From NCBI GenBank assembly GCA_021810565.1, contig JAJZIM010000006.1:1-64000 (forward strand): DNA of 64,000 nucleotides. The letters run 5' to 3'. Origin of the DNA: Bacillota bacterium (GTDB taxonomy: Bacteria > Bacillota > Sulfobacillia > JAJZIM01). This document shows, one piece after another, positions 48,737 to 59,469 of the stretch (its first letter is position 1; each line of letters opens with the position of its first letter). The notes under the pieces were generated by a model. It was not told the origin of the DNA, did not search any database, and saw nothing but the letters and a program-made list of their open reading frames with translations. Both the position numbers and the translations under genes were made by a program.

Positions 48737-49468
48737 TCAGCCCAATCCCCCCGCCGCCTCGCAGACCGCCGCCGCCACCTCGGGCAGCCCCACCCAGAAC
48801 CCCAGGCGGTCCTGGAGCGCTCGGCTGGAGCGCGGCGAGTAGATGGTGAGCACCTGGTCGTCCGCCACCAACGTCTCGTGCAGGAAGCGGGCGGGCGAGC
48901 GCACCGACACGGTCGCAAGCCCCAACTCCCGGGCGCGGGCCAGGACCGGCAGGCTGTCCGTGGCCACCCGGCAGGTCAGGCCCTCCCGGGCCTGCAGCAG
49001 GTCCTCCAGCTCCCGGAAGGTCTCCGGCAGGCACTGCAATAGGAGCACCCGCCGCTTCGCCTCCTCCACCATGCGCCGGGCCTTGCGGCGCACCGCCGCC
49101 GTCCCCTGCAGCACCATGCCCAGGTCCGCCTCGGGCCGGTGCTCCCGGGTGTACAGGCTCTCCAGGGCGACGGCTGCCTGCTCCACCTGCGCCTCCAGGA
49201 AGCGCACGGCGTCGGCCAGGGCGTCCCGGGGGGGCCGGGCCTTGAAGCGCAGCGGCCGCTCGTCCACCACCTCCACGAAGGCGTGGTCGCGCAGCCGCTG
49301 CAGCACGTCGTACAGGCGTGCCCGGGGAATCCCGGTGCGCCGGGCCAGGGAGCCCACGCCGCTGGGACCCCCCTCCACCAGGGCGGCGTAGGTCTTGGCG
49401 CCGTACTCCGACAACCCCAGCCGACCCAGGGTCAGGAGCAGCATGGACAGGTCTTCCACCCGCCCCAC
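48737..49468 (-). CDS. TrmB family transcriptional regulator
   Basis: LGLSEYGAKTYAALVEGGPSGVGSLARRTGIPRARLYDVLQRLRDHAFVEV. Confidence 0.9.
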   Translation of the reverse strand: MGRVEDLSMLLLTLGRLGLSEYGAKTYAALVEGGPSGVGSLARRTGIPRARLYDVLQRLRDHAFVEVVDERPLRFKARPPRDALADAVRFLEAQVEQAAVALESLYTREHRPEADLGMVLQGTAAVRRKARRMVEEAKRRVLLLQCLPETFRELEDLLQAREGLTCRVATDSLPVLARARELGLATVSVRSPARFLHETLVADDQVLTIYSPRSSRALQDRLGFWVGLPEVAAAVCEAAGGLG

Positions 49469-49505
49469 CTCCCGCCCTTCTTATATCACCATGTTCCCGG
49501 CGAAA

Positions 49506-50531
49506 TCAAGCCGTTTGGGCGCCGCGGTTCAGGAAGTTCACCGCCTGGCCCAGGTTGCGCACGGGCACCACCCGCACCGGCAGGTGCAGCCGATGCACCA
49601 TGGCCAGGGCATGGGGAAGGTTGCCCTGCGGGCACAGAAAGACCCGCGCCCCGGAGCGATAGGCGGTTACCACCTTCTGTCCGATGCCGCCGATGGGTCC
49701 CACGTTGCCGAAGGGGTCGATGGTGCCGGTGCCGGCGATGGTCCGCCCCCCGGTCAGGGAGCGGTGATCCAGCTGGTCGATGATCTCCAGGCTGAACATC
49801 ATCCCCGCCGAGGGGCCGCTGATGTCGCCCGTGCGGATCTTGATGGGCACGGGGATCTGGAAGTGCAACTCATAGGTGTTGATCAGGATCCCCACCACCG
49901 GCCGGTTGCCCCCCTGGGGGTTTCGGACGGTACGCACGTCCACCTGCCGCGTCTGGCCGTGCCGGTCCACGGTGAAACGCATGGTCTGGCCCACCCGGAC
50001 ATGGCTCATGTAGGCCACCAGTTGGGTGTCCAAGGTCACGGCGTGACCGTCCACGGCGGTGATCACGTCGCCCTTTTGCAGTTTGCCCGTCGCCGGCATG
50101 CCCTTGAGCACCTGGATCACCTGGACCCCGTGGCCCACGATGCCGGCGTTCTTGTACCCCAGCTGGCGCAGGGCCGCCACCTCGGCCGCCGCCTTGCTCT
50201 CCTTCATCATCTCCGCGCTTTGGCGCAGGTACTCCTGGAAGTCCTGGCCGGGCGGCATCATCTCCTGGCGGGGCACCAACTCGGCCACCGGGTTCAGGCG
50301 GGCCAGGAGGAACAAGAGCCCGTTGGCCCGCTGCATGGACACCGTCACCATGAGCAGTTTGCCGCGGTGCGCGCTCTTGCCCCCGCTCACGCTCACGATC
50401 CGGTTCAGGTTCTCGGTGTTGCCGGGGAGCATCAGGTAGTATCCGGTGGGCACGAACCAGGCCGCCACCGAACCCACCACGAGAAGGACGGGCAGCACCC
50501 ACCACCAGCGCAGCAACCTACGCAGCTTCAA
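49506..50531 (-). CDS. ylbL: YlbL-type PDZ/Lon-like S16 protease
   Basis: PTGYYLMLPGNTENL...GDVITAVDGHAV PDZ...GPSAGMMFSLEIIDQL catalytic Ser motif. Confidence 0.92.
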   Translation of the reverse strand: MKLRRLLRWWWVLPVLLVVGSVAAWFVPTGYYLMLPGNTENLNRIVSVSGGKSAHRGKLLMVTVSMQRANGLLFLLARLNPVAELVPRQEMMPPGQDFQEYLRQSAEMMKESKAAAEVAALRQLGYKNAGIVGHGVQVIQVLKGMPATGKLQKGDVITAVDGHAVTLDTQLVAYMSHVRVGQTMRFTVDRHGQTRQVDVRTVRNPQGGNRPVVGILINTYELHFQIPVPIKIRTGDISGPSAGMMFSLEIIDQLDHRSLTGGRTIAGTGTIDPFGNVGPIGGIGQKVVTAYRSGARVFLCPQGNLPHALAMVHRLHLPVRVVPVRNLGQAVNFLNRGAQTA

Positions 50532-50625
50532 GCCTTCATCTCCTTCGCCGCCGGCCGGTCATAGCCCTTGGCCGATCGGCCATATGAATCCCCCGATCAA
50601 TCGCCTGCCGGGGGAGGGATGATCC

Positions 50626-51624
50626 GTGCGCCGCCTCGCCACCGCCGGGGTAGTCCTCGGCCTCGCCGCGGCCATTATCGCCCACCCCGCCGCCGCCTTC
50701 CAGGCCTCCGTGCAGGGCTTGGAACTGTGGTGGAACGTGGTCTTCCCGGCGCTCTTGCCCTTCTTCATCGTGTCGCAACTGCTCTTGGGCTTGGGCGTGG
50801 TGCGTGCCCTGGGATCAGTGATGGAGCCGGTCATGCGTCGGGCCTTTCGGGTTCCCGGGGAAGGGGCCTTCGTCCTGGCCCTGGGACTGGTCTCGGGTTT
50901 CCCGGTCGGCGCCGTGCTGACCGCCCAACTGCGCCGCAGCGGCGCCATCAGCCGGGAGGAGGCCGAACGGCTGGTGTGCTTCGCCAACACGGCCAATCCC
51001 CTATTCATGAGCGGGGCGGTCGCCGTGGGCATGTTCGGCAACGCCGCCGTCGCCCCCCTGATCATGGCCGCCCACTACCTCTCCGATCTGCTCATAGGCC
51101 TCCTCTTGCGCTTTCACGGGCCAGGCGTTCCCCGCCCGAAGCCCGTTCCCAGGCCACCGGTCCGCCCTCCCGACCAGCCCCCCCTGGGTACCCTGCTGGG
51201 CGAGGCGGTGGAAAGGTCCTTGAACACCCTGGGCCTCATCGGCGGCTTCATCGTCTTGTTCGCAGTGTCGGTAAAGCTCCTGACGGTGTTGGGGGTCCTG
51301 CGGCTGCCCACCGCGGCGCTGGCCGGCGTCTTCAGCCCTTGGGGCCTCGACCGCCCCCTGGCCCGCGCCCTGATCCAGGGCGGGTTCGAGATCAGCTCAG
51401 GCGCTCAGCAGGCGGCGCGAGCCGCCGCCCCCCTGGCCGCTCGCCTGGCCGTGGTCGGCGCCATCCTGGCCTGGAGCGGCCTATCGGTGCTGGCCCAGGT
51501 GACGGCCATGCTGCGCGGCACCGATCTGCGGCTGCACCTGTACCTCCTGGCACGCCTGGCGCAGGCCGCCCTGGCCGCCGCGCTGAGCCTCCTGCTGTAT
51601 CCGCTGTGGTTCGGCCGTCCCTGA
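50626..51624 (+). CDS. ylbJ: sporulation integral membrane protein YlbJ (nucleoside-recognition/Gate family)
   Basis: ALELWWNVVFPALLPFFIVSQLLLGLGVV...VSGFPVGAVLTAQL...FANTANPLFMSGAVAVGMFG. Confidence 0.9.
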   Translation: MRRLATAGVVLGLAAAIIAHPAAAFQASVQGLELWWNVVFPALLPFFIVSQLLLGLGVVRALGSVMEPVMRRAFRVPGEGAFVLALGLVSGFPVGAVLTAQLRRSGAISREEAERLVCFANTANPLFMSGAVAVGMFGNAAVAPLIMAAHYLSDLLIGLLLRFHGPGVPRPKPVPRPPVRPPDQPPLGTLLGEAVERSLNTLGLIGGFIVLFAVSVKLLTVLGVLRLPTAALAGVFSPWGLDRPLARALIQGGFEISSGAQQAARAAAPLAARLAVVGAILAWSGLSVLAQVTAMLRGTDLRLHLYLLARLAQAALAAALSLLLYPLWFGRP

Positions 51625-51648
51625 GGGCCCGAGTCCCCCCCCGGCAGG

Positions 51649-52095
51649 CTACTTGCCCGTGCGCAGCTCCTCCCGATTGCGGTGCACCGTATCCGCCAGA
51701 GACTTCAGTTCGCCCTCCAGTCTGGCCAACACGCTGTCGGCGTACTCCCGCGCCCCGGAGCGGATCTCCCGGGCCGTCTTCTGGGCCTGCTCCAGCACCT
51801 CGCCCGCCCGGCTGCGCGCTTCCTGGGCAATGGTCGTCTCGTCGGCCAGCTTCTCCACATAGCTCTTGGCCTCCCGAACGATGCCCTCGGCCTCCTGCCG
51901 GGCCTCGTTCAGGATCCGTTCCCGCTCCTGGGACAGAAACTTGGCCTGGCGCAATTCCTCCGGCAGGGTGCGGCGCAGCTGCTCCAGCAGGCTGAAGACC
52001 TCTTCCTCGTTGATCAGGATCCGCTTGGTCCAGGGCACCCGCCGCCCATCGTCGATCCGCTTCTCCAGCTCCTCCAAGAGGCCGTTGACATCCAA
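51649..52095 (-). CDS. coiled-coil protein (DivIVA/AtpF-like heptads), upstream partner of YlbJ region
   Basis: RVPWTKRILINEEEVFSLLEQLRRTLPEELRQAKFLSQERERILNEARQEAEGIVREA. Confidence 0.75.
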   Translation of the reverse strand: MDVNGLLEELEKRIDDGRRVPWTKRILINEEEVFSLLEQLRRTLPEELRQAKFLSQERERILNEARQEAEGIVREAKSYVEKLADETTIAQEARSRAGEVLEQAQKTAREIRSGAREYADSVLARLEGELKSLADTVHRNREELRTGK

Positions 52096-52103
52096 CGAGC
52101 CAT

Positions 52104-52598
52104 CTACCTCCTTCCGGCGTCGAACTTTTGGCGCAGGCGCTCCTCCACCGACGGCGGCACCAGACCCGTCAGGGGAGCGCCGTAGGAGGCCAGCTCCTTG
52201 ATGATGGTGGAGCTGAGGTAGGAGTACTGGCTGCTGGTGAGGATGAACACCGTCTCCAGGTTCTCCGCCAGGGTCTTGTTCATCAGGGCCATCTGGAACT
52301 CGTAATCGAACTCCAGCACCGCGCGCAGCCCCCGCACCAGCACCCGCGCTCCCCGCCGCCGGGCGTAGTCCACCGTGAGGCCTTCGAAAGAATCCACCTC
52401 CACGTTCTCCAGGTGCGCCGTGACCTCCCGCAGCATGTCCACCCGCTCGACGGCGGAGAACAGCGGCCGCTTGCCGGAGTTTCTAAACACCGTGACCACC
52501 AGCCGCCCGAAAAGGGGAGCGACCCGCTCGATCACGTCCAGGTGGCCGTTGGTGACCGGATCGAAGGTGCCGGGATACAAGGCTATGACTTCAGGCAT
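52104..52598 (-). CDS. coaD: phosphopantetheine adenylyltransferase
   Basis: ALYPGTFDPVTNGHLDVIERVAPLFGRLVV; YSYLSSTIIKELASYG. Confidence 0.97.
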   Translation of the reverse strand: MPEVIALYPGTFDPVTNGHLDVIERVAPLFGRLVVTVFRNSGKRPLFSAVERVDMLREVTAHLENVEVDSFEGLTVDYARRRGARVLVRGLRAVLEFDYEFQMALMNKTLAENLETVFILTSSQYSYLSSTIIKELASYGAPLTGLVPPSVEERLRQKFDAGRR

Positions 52599-53184
52599 CT
52601 TGCTCCTCCGCAACGGAATAGATGGAGACCACCGTGTCCCCGTAGGTGGCGCGCCGCAAGCGCCGGAGGCCCTCCTCCCCCGGAAGCTCCCGGCGGCTGT
52701 GCTCCACCACCATGCGGCCTCCCTCGGCCAAAAGGCGGGCCGCGGCGGATACGGTCCGGGCCACCAGGCCCCGCTCATAGGGGGGGTCCAGGAAGACCAG
52801 GTCGAAGCGCTCGCCCCGCCGGTCCAGCCGGGACAGGGCCCAGAAGACATCCCGGGGCAGCACCCTGGCCCGTTCCTCCCACCCCAGCCGGGACAGATTG
52901 GCGCGGATGGCCCGCAGCGCTCCCGGGTCCTTCTCCACCAGCACCGCCTCGGCCGCGCCGCGGCTCAAGGCCTCGATGGCCATGCCGCCGGTGCCGGCGA
53001 ACAGGTCCAGACAGCGGGATCCCTCCACGGCTCCCAGGATGTTGAAGACGGCCTGGCGCACCCGGTCCGCGGTGGGGCGCGTCCTCCGGCCGGCCGGCGC
53101 CACCAGGGCCCTGCCCCGGGCCGAGCCCGCGATGACCCGCAAAGGCTGCCACCTCCGCGCACATGCTGCGTTATTATACCACAA
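52591..53184 (-). CDS. rsmD: 16S rRNA (guanine966-N2)-methyltransferase
   Basis: LRVIAGSARGRALVAPAG...RPTADRVRQAVFNIL; FLDPPYERG. Confidence 0.96.
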   Translation of the reverse strand: MWYNNAACARRWQPLRVIAGSARGRALVAPAGRRTRPTADRVRQAVFNILGAVEGSRCLDLFAGTGGMAIEALSRGAAEAVLVEKDPGALRAIRANLSRLGWEERARVLPRDVFWALSRLDRRGERFDLVFLDPPYERGLVARTVSAAARLLAEGGRMVVEHSRRELPGEEGLRRLRRATYGDTVVSIYSVAEEQDA

Positions 53185-53211
53185 GGCTTTTGCATCGGAA
53201 AACCCGCCGCG

Positions 53212-54048
53212 CTAACCCACCTCCGCCACGCTGGCCGCCCACACCGCCCACCCCGCCTCCGGCAGGGTGTCCGCCCGCAGTCCCGCCCGCAGCGCCTCCA
53301 GGGCCAGGACCTCCCCCGGGGGGATGTTGCCCAGGTTCACGCCGGGCCCCGCCCGCCGGATCAGCTCGGCCTGCTGCGTCCTGAGCGGCGCCTCCCACAT
53401 CAGCCGGTCCGGGTCGGCCACGGCCTCCCGCACCCGCTCCAGCTCCTCCACCAAGACCTCGCCCTGGTCGCTGTAGATCCCGACCCCCTTGCCCGACTCC
53501 CGTCCCTCCAGGATGACCAGCGCCGCCCCCGCCGCCAGGTCCTCCTCCAGCCGTGCGCCCAGCTCCCGGCGCGGCAGGCGCCCCCCCGCCGCCTTGCCGC
53601 CCAACTCCGCCAGGACCGCCGCTCCCGCCGCCACCGCCCGCCGAATGACCCGGAGGCGTTCCAGCCGCGGCATGGGACCCGTCCCGTCGGACACCTCCAA
53701 GGCCGTGAAGCCCAGCGCCAGGGCGTGCTCGATGAAGGCCTCCCCCCGGCCTTGGCGACAGGCCACCTCCAAAAAGGTGCCTCCCGGATAGGCAAGGATG
53801 CCCAAGCGGCGGATGAGCCTGAGCTTGGCCTCCAGCACCTGCCGGGGATAGAAGGCGGAGGTGCCGAAGGGAAGCTTCCAGAAATCGATGGCCTCCCCCG
53901 CCGTTTCCAAGAGATCGGCGGTGCCGCGAAGGCCCAAGCCCTTGTCCATCACCATGGTCAGCCCGACGCGGCGCGGCTTACCCCCTCGCCCCGGCAGCGG
54001 GTGCTCGATCACTCCCGACCACGCCGGTTCCCGGTTTCCTGCGGGCAT
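53212..54048 (-). CDS. phosphosulfolactate synthase
   Basis: PRRVGLTMVMDKGLGLRGTADLLETAGEAIDFWKLPFGTSAFYP...ALEVSDGT; ComA/YitD family. Confidence 0.92.
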   Translation of the reverse strand: MPAGNREPAWSGVIEHPLPGRGGKPRRVGLTMVMDKGLGLRGTADLLETAGEAIDFWKLPFGTSAFYPRQVLEAKLRLIRRLGILAYPGGTFLEVACRQGRGEAFIEHALALGFTALEVSDGTGPMPRLERLRVIRRAVAAGAAVLAELGGKAAGGRLPRRELGARLEEDLAAGAALVILEGRESGKGVGIYSDQGEVLVEELERVREAVADPDRLMWEAPLRTQQAELIRRAGPGVNLGNIPPGEVLALEALRAGLRADTLPEAGWAVWAASVAEVG

Positions 54049-54077
54049 GGATTCTCCCCCTTGTCGCGGATATACCC

Positions 54078-55295
54078 TCAGGCTATGCGCCGCCCCCCCG
54101 GCCGGTCACCCGCCCCGCCCAGCAGCCGTCCCTGGTGCAATAGCAGCGCTGCGGCCAAGGCTCCCGCCGCCGCCAGCCCCGCCGCCCCGCCGAAGAGCAC
54201 CGCCGCTCCCCGCGGCATGAACAGGCCGAAGCTCAAGGGCCCCAGGGCCACCCCGAAGAAGCGCACCGCCCCGTACAGGGAGGTCACCACTCCCCGCTTG
54301 GCCGCCGGCACGGCGCTGGTGACCAGCAGGTTTAGGGCGCTCAGCACCGACCCGGCGCCGATCCCCAGGAGGGAACCGGCCGCCAGGAGATACACCATCT
54401 GCTGGTGGGCGGCCAGGGCCCCCAGCACCGCCGCCAGCAGGGTCAGGCCCGCCACCACCATCCCCTTGGCCCACTCCGGACGGCCTTGCAGCAGCCGCCC
54501 GCCCAGGTAGGAGGTGGCGGCCAGGCCCCCCACGGGGATGGCCAGCAGCATCCCCGCCGGCAGCGGCGCCACCCCCCAGCGCCGCTCCAGGGTCTCGGCC
54601 AGGAAGAAGAGGCTTCCGAACAGCAGGTACAAGGTGGCGGCCCCCGCCCCGAGGCAGGCCCCCAAGGCCACCCCCTTCTCCCGCAGTATGCGCCAAGGCC
54701 GACCCTGGCCGACCGAGGCGGGGATCGACTCGGGCACGGCCCAAAGGGTGGCCCCCGCCTGCAGGAAGGATAGGCCGGCAAAGAAAAAGAAGGGCGCGAA
54801 CCAGGCCCAAAGGCCGAGAAGCCCGCCCAGAATGGGACTCAGTCCCTTGCCCAATCCGTTGGCCGCCTCCAGGAGTCCCAAGGCCCGCGGCCGCTGGGGG
54901 CCCCGGAGGAGGTCCGCCGCCAGCACCGTGGCCATCTGGGCCATGCCCGCCGCCCCCAGGCCCTGGACCGCCCGGCCCGCCAGGACCAGCCCGTACGGGC
55001 CACGGGCCGCGGCCATCCCCCCGGCCAAAAGGGCACCGCCTCCGAAGAGCAGCAGGGCCGGCACCATCACCCGGCGGCGCCCGACCCGGTCGGCCAGCCA
55101 GCCGGCCAAGGGTATGCACACCCCCGCCGGCACGGAGAAGGCCGTGACCACCAGGCTGGCCTGCACCCGAGACAGGTGCATCTGGGCCTGCATGGCCGGA
55201 AGCACGGGGAACAAAAGCGAGTTTCCCAGGACCATCACGAAGGGCACGCCGCACAGCACCGCCATGGTTCGTCGCATCCGCCCGCGCAAAGGCAC
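54078..55295 (-). CDS. MFS transporter
   Basis: 12-TM pattern; GWLADRVGRRRVMVPAL motif A. Confidence 0.92.
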   Translation of the reverse strand: MPLRGRMRRTMAVLCGVPFVMVLGNSLLFPVLPAMQAQMHLSRVQASLVVTAFSVPAGVCIPLAGWLADRVGRRRVMVPALLLFGGGALLAGGMAAARGPYGLVLAGRAVQGLGAAGMAQMATVLAADLLRGPQRPRALGLLEAANGLGKGLSPILGGLLGLWAWFAPFFFFAGLSFLQAGATLWAVPESIPASVGQGRPWRILREKGVALGACLGAGAATLYLLFGSLFFLAETLERRWGVAPLPAGMLLAIPVGGLAATSYLGGRLLQGRPEWAKGMVVAGLTLLAAVLGALAAHQQMVYLLAAGSLLGIGAGSVLSALNLLVTSAVPAAKRGVVTSLYGAVRFFGVALGPLSFGLFMPRGAAVLFGGAAGLAAAGALAAALLLHQGRLLGGAGDRPGGRRIA

Positions 55296-55427
55296 ACCTC
55301 CTTCCGGGCGATGCTAGCATGCCCCGAAAGGGCTGGGGAGCGCGCGGGAGGGCAGGAGTTTAGCTCCGTCGTCGCGAATCCGGTGGCAACGCCGTTGCCG
55401 GCGACTATCCCGAGAGGAGCGTGCGCC

Positions 55428-55829
55428 ATGGCCCTGCGGACCCGCTGGCTTTTGCGCGTGGCGCTGGGGCTGTTCTTCGCGGCCCACGGCCTTCCCAAGC
55501 TGTTGCAGCCTGCCGCCACGGTGCGCTTCTTCCACCGGTTGGGCGTGCCCTGGCCCGGAGTCACCATGTGGCTGGTGGCGGCGGTGGAGGTGGTCGGCGG
55601 CCTCCTTTTGGCCGCCGGTGTCGCCCCTCGCTACGTCAGCCTGCTGCTCATGCTGGACACCTTGGGCGTGATCGTGTTCGCCACCGCCCGGGTGGGCTTC
55701 GCCAAGGGCTGGGGGTACGAGGCGATCCTCCTGGTCGCCCTGCTGGCGGTCTTGGGCGAGACCTTCCGGCGCCCGCACAGTCCGCGCTTCGCTCCCGCGC
55801 ATAGCCAGCGGCGACGGCGGATATATTAA
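55428..55829 (+). CDS. DoxX family membrane protein
   Basis: LRVALGLFFAAHGLPKLLQPAATVRFFHRLGVPWP...AVEVVGGLLLAAG. Confidence 0.88.
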   Translation: MALRTRWLLRVALGLFFAAHGLPKLLQPAATVRFFHRLGVPWPGVTMWLVAAVEVVGGLLLAAGVAPRYVSLLLMLDTLGVIVFATARVGFAKGWGYEAILLVALLAVLGETFRRPHSPRFAPAHSQRRRRIY

Positions 55830-55909
55830 CGACGGCACGACAGCCAGGTCAGCCGCGTAAAGCGCCGAGGCGCTTCCGGTCGCGGCGCCAAAACCGGTCT
55901 GTCGTGCCT

Positions 55910-57733
55910 TTATCTTGCATACAGCGGTCCGAAATTGGCGCAGGCACGGAAATCGGCGCTCTCCAGATCGGCGGTGCCGAAGGCGGCCCAGGCACTCGGC
56001 CTGAAGATCCGGTCCTGCGGCACGTTGTGCATGCACACCGGGATACGCAGCATGGCCGCCAGGGCAATCAGCTCCCCACCCACGTGCCCGTAGCTCAAGG
56101 CGGCGTGATTGGCGCCCCAGTTGTTCATGACTGAATATACATCCTGGAAGGGTCCTTTGCCGGTCAATATCGGAACCAACCAAGTGGTGGGCCAAGTGGG
56201 ATCCGTCCGCTGATCAAGCAGCGCATGCACTTCCGGGGGCAAGTCGGCGGTGTATCCTTCAGCGATCTGCATCACCGGCCCGATACCGCTTACCAGGTTT
56301 ATCCTGGACATGGTGACCGGCATCCCCCCCTTGGTGAGAAAATTAGACGAGAAGCCGCCCCCTCGGAAGTACCCTAAATTGGCCGGTCGCCAGGTGGTCG
56401 CCGCCAAACACCTTTCAACATCCTGCTGGTCCGTTTCCCAGAAGGGCTTGATCACCGGCTTGCCGCCGACCGTAGGTTGACCGCTGCCGTCCAGTGCGGC
56501 AGCTCCGGAATTGATGAAATGGATGAAACCGTTGGCAAGAAGCCCCGAAACCTTGGTCCCGGTTACACGTTCCACCGCCTCCGGACTCCAAAAGGTTCGC
56601 ACGTCTCCGAATATCTGAGCCGTTCCCGTCAGCAGATGGCCTAATAGCATAGTTATGGCATTAAGGCTATCATTTTCGGTGGCCACGATGAACGGTTCCC
56701 GGATACCATGCCAGTCGAAGGAAGAATTCAGTATAGCCTCCATAAAGTCGCCGTTGGGAAAATGGTCGGTCCACTGTCTTTGCCCCTGAAAGCCTGCAGC
56801 AATGGCATTGTGTCCTGCCGCCTCCTCGGGAAAGCCCTTTTCTCGTAAGTTATCATTGCCTATCATCAAATCCTTGGCAATAAGCGCCATTTTCACGCAG
56901 GTCTCCCAGTCACGATCTTTCTTTTCTCGGGATAGCTGAATTCCCGCTGGATTATTATCCTTTCCTTCCGGGCATTTAGCTCGTGTCCAGGTTATAGCCT
57001 GAGCATATTCAGTTTCGTCGTAGATGTTTTCAGCGATTCGTCGGATAAACTCGGACATATCGACGTATTCAGTGCGCATGTCCAGATATCGCTGGAAAAA
57101 TGCCTCGTTCACGATGGATCCGCCAATACCCATGGATACGCCACCCATGGATAAATATGACTTGCCGCGCATCTCCGCCACCGCAAGCCCCGCCTTGGCA
57201 AAGGTGAGAATCTTGTTTTCCACATCAGCAGGAATCCGCAGATCGCCGGCATCCTGCACCTGCGAGCCGTAGATGCCAAAGGCAGGTAGACCCTTCTGGT
57301 TGTGCGCCGCCAGGGCGGCCGCCAGATAGACGGCCCCCGGTCGCTCGGTACCGTTGAAGCCCCAAATCGCCTTTGGCACAAACGGGTCCATATCGATGGT
57401 TTCGGTGCCGTAGGCCCAGCAGGGCGTCACGCTGATCGAAACCCCCACACCCTCCCTAGCGAACTGCTCCGCGCACCTGGCCGCCTCGGCGACCCCTCCG
57501 ATGGCCGTCTCGGAAATCACGCATTCCACCGGCAGGCCGTTGGCATGGCGCAGTCGCCCCGAGATCAGCGCGGCGACTCCGGCCGCCAGGCCCATGGTCT
57601 GGGCTTCCACCGCCTCCCGGATGCCGCGGCGTCTCCCGTCCACGATGGGGCGTATCCCTATCTTGGGTGGGTGCCCGATCAATCGTTGCCTCCCGAGTTG
57701 CTTCCGCATCTTCTTCCTCCTCCGTCGGATCAA
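55910..57733 (-). CDS. fucI: L-fucose isomerase (L-fucose/D-arabinose isomerase family)
   Basis: [35 protein letters not shown]...[13 protein letters not shown]...[17 protein letters not shown]. Confidence 0.95.
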   Translation of the reverse strand: MIRRRRKKMRKQLGRQRLIGHPPKIGIRPIVDGRRRGIREAVEAQTMGLAAGVAALISGRLRHANGLPVECVISETAIGGVAEAARCAEQFAREGVGVSISVTPCWAYGTETIDMDPFVPKAIWGFNGTERPGAVYLAAALAAHNQKGLPAFGIYGSQVQDAGDLRIPADVENKILTFAKAGLAVAEMRGKSYLSMGGVSMGIGGSIVNEAFFQRYLDMRTEYVDMSEFIRRIAENIYDETEYAQAITWTRAKCPEGKDNNPAGIQLSREKKDRDWETCVKMALIAKDLMIGNDNLREKGFPEEAAGHNAIAAGFQGQRQWTDHFPNGDFMEAILNSSFDWHGIREPFIVATENDSLNAITMLLGHLLTGTAQIFGDVRTFWSPEAVERVTGTKVSGLLANGFIHFINSGAAALDGSGQPTVGGKPVIKPFWETDQQDVERCLAATTWRPANLGYFRGGGFSSNFLTKGGMPVTMSRINLVSGIGPVMQIAEGYTADLPPEVHALLDQRTDPTWPTTWLVPILTGKGPFQDVYSVMNNWGANHAALSYGHVGGELIALAAMLRIPVCMHNVPQDRIFRPSAWAAFGTADLESADFRACANFGPLYAR

Positions 57734-57754
57734 TTCCCAGGGGTGCCCAGCAGA

Positions 57755-59434
57755 TTACCAACGGCGCAGTTGTTTCTCCAGCTTCTTGCCCAGGGCTAGG
57801 TATTCCCGATATACGTGCTTATATATTTGGGACGCTTCCGGATTCTGCCGATACACTTTAGAGAAACCGCGCCCCATTACCTTTTGCGCAATTTCGATGT
57901 TGTCGTGAACTCCGGCGGCCACCGCCGCGAACATGGCCGCTCCCACGGCGCAGGCTTGATCGGTAGCCGAAATCATCAGCGGCATATCCAAAACGTCCGC
58001 CGTGATCTGCATGACCAGCTCATTCTTTCGGGCGATGCCGCCCAGCGCGATGATCCGTTCTATGCCCACCCCTTCGTGCAGGAACTGTCCGACGATGGCC
58101 TTGGATCCGAAGGCAGTGGCTTCCACCAAAGCCCGGAATAGCTTGGGGGCGGAGGTGCCCAGGGTCAGGCCGGCGATGACCCCTTTCAGCCGCTGGTCGG
58201 CATAGGGAGTGCGGCGACCGTTCAGCCAGTCCAGCGCCACCAGCCCCGTCTCCTCCGGTCGGATCTTGCCCGCCTCCTCGGACAGAAGCGGCAGCAGCCG
58301 TTCCTCGACCTCCCGCTGCAAGGCCGCCACCGTATCCCCATCGACCACCGCGCTGCGCGGCAGCACGGCCTTGCACGACCAGGCAAGCAGTTCCCTGAAC
58401 CAGGCATAGACGTCGCCGAAGGCGGACTGTCCGGCCTCTAGGCCGATCATGCCCGGAAGCACCGATCCGTCCACCTGCCCGCTGATCCCCGCGATCAATT
58501 TCCTGCCGATCACCTCTTTGGGCGCCACCATGATGTCGCAGGTGGAGGTGCCCATGATCTTCACCATGGTTCCCGGGGTGATCCCTCCCCCCACGGCGCA
58601 CACATGGGCGTCAAGCGCGCCCACCGCCACCGCGATCCCCGGGCGCAGTTCCAGCCGATCGGCCCAGGGCGGCTGCAGGAAGCCGGCCCTTTGGTCCGCC
58701 GTCCAGGTCTCGGCATAAAGCCGCTCCCGCATGCCCCGCAGCAGCGGATCGACCCGTACCAGGAATTCCTCCGAGGGCAGCCCCCCCCACGCCTGATGCC
58801 ACATCGCCTTGTGCCCCGCCGCACACCTGCTTCGCCTGATGCGCCCGGGTCCGGCGGCTCCCGTCAGCAGGGCCGGCAGCCAATCGCAATGTTCCACCCA
58901 AGAGGCGGTGGCCTCCCGCACCGCAGGATCCTCCCGCAAGACATGCAGCAGCTTGGCCCAAAACCACTCGGCCGAGTAGACGCCGCCTTCGTACTCGGTG
59001 AAATCCGTCCCGCCCCAGTTTTGGGCAACCTGATTTATCTCCTCGGCCTCCCGCAATGCCGTGTGATCTTTCCAGAGGATGAACATGGCGTTGGGGTTAT
59101 CTCGAAATTCCTCGGACAGCGCCAAGGGGCGCCCCTGTCGGTCGACGGCACAGGGGGTGGAGCCGGTGGTGTCGATGCCGATCCCGACCACCTGCCCTCC
59201 GGCCGCAGGCCCGAGCCGGCTCAAGGCACTCCGCACGGCCTCCTCCAGTCCTTCGATGTGATCCAGGGGATGCTGGCGGAATTCGTTTTTCTCCGGGGCG
59301 CAGTAGCGGCCGGCCGCCCACCGTGGGTATTCGCACACTTCGTCGGCCAATTCCTCGCCCGTGGCCGTATCAACCACCACCGCCCTGACCGAATCCGTTC
59401 CAAAATCAAGGCCCAGGGTCAGCTTGTCCGGCAT
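57755..59434 (-). CDS. ribulokinase-like FGGY carbohydrate kinase
   Basis: LGLDFGTDSVRAVVVDTATGEELADEVCEYPRW...GIGIDTTGSTPCAVD...GALDAHVCAVGGG...MGTSTCDIM. Confidence 0.92.
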   Translation of the reverse strand: MPDKLTLGLDFGTDSVRAVVVDTATGEELADEVCEYPRWAAGRYCAPEKNEFRQHPLDHIEGLEEAVRSALSRLGPAAGGQVVGIGIDTTGSTPCAVDRQGRPLALSEEFRDNPNAMFILWKDHTALREAEEINQVAQNWGGTDFTEYEGGVYSAEWFWAKLLHVLREDPAVREATASWVEHCDWLPALLTGAAGPGRIRRSRCAAGHKAMWHQAWGGLPSEEFLVRVDPLLRGMRERLYAETWTADQRAGFLQPPWADRLELRPGIAVAVGALDAHVCAVGGGITPGTMVKIMGTSTCDIMVAPKEVIGRKLIAGISGQVDGSVLPGMIGLEAGQSAFGDVYAWFRELLAWSCKAVLPRSAVVDGDTVAALQREVEERLLPLLSEEAGKIRPEETGLVALDWLNGRRTPYADQRLKGVIAGLTLGTSAPKLFRALVEATAFGSKAIVGQFLHEGVGIERIIALGGIARKNELVMQITADVLDMPLMISATDQACAVGAAMFAAVAAGVHDNIEIAQKVMGRGFSKVYRQNPEASQIYKHVYREYLALGKKLEKQLRRW

Positions 59435-59469
59435 GGTAGAGCGTCCCTCCCAGCTACAAATCGGCGTTC

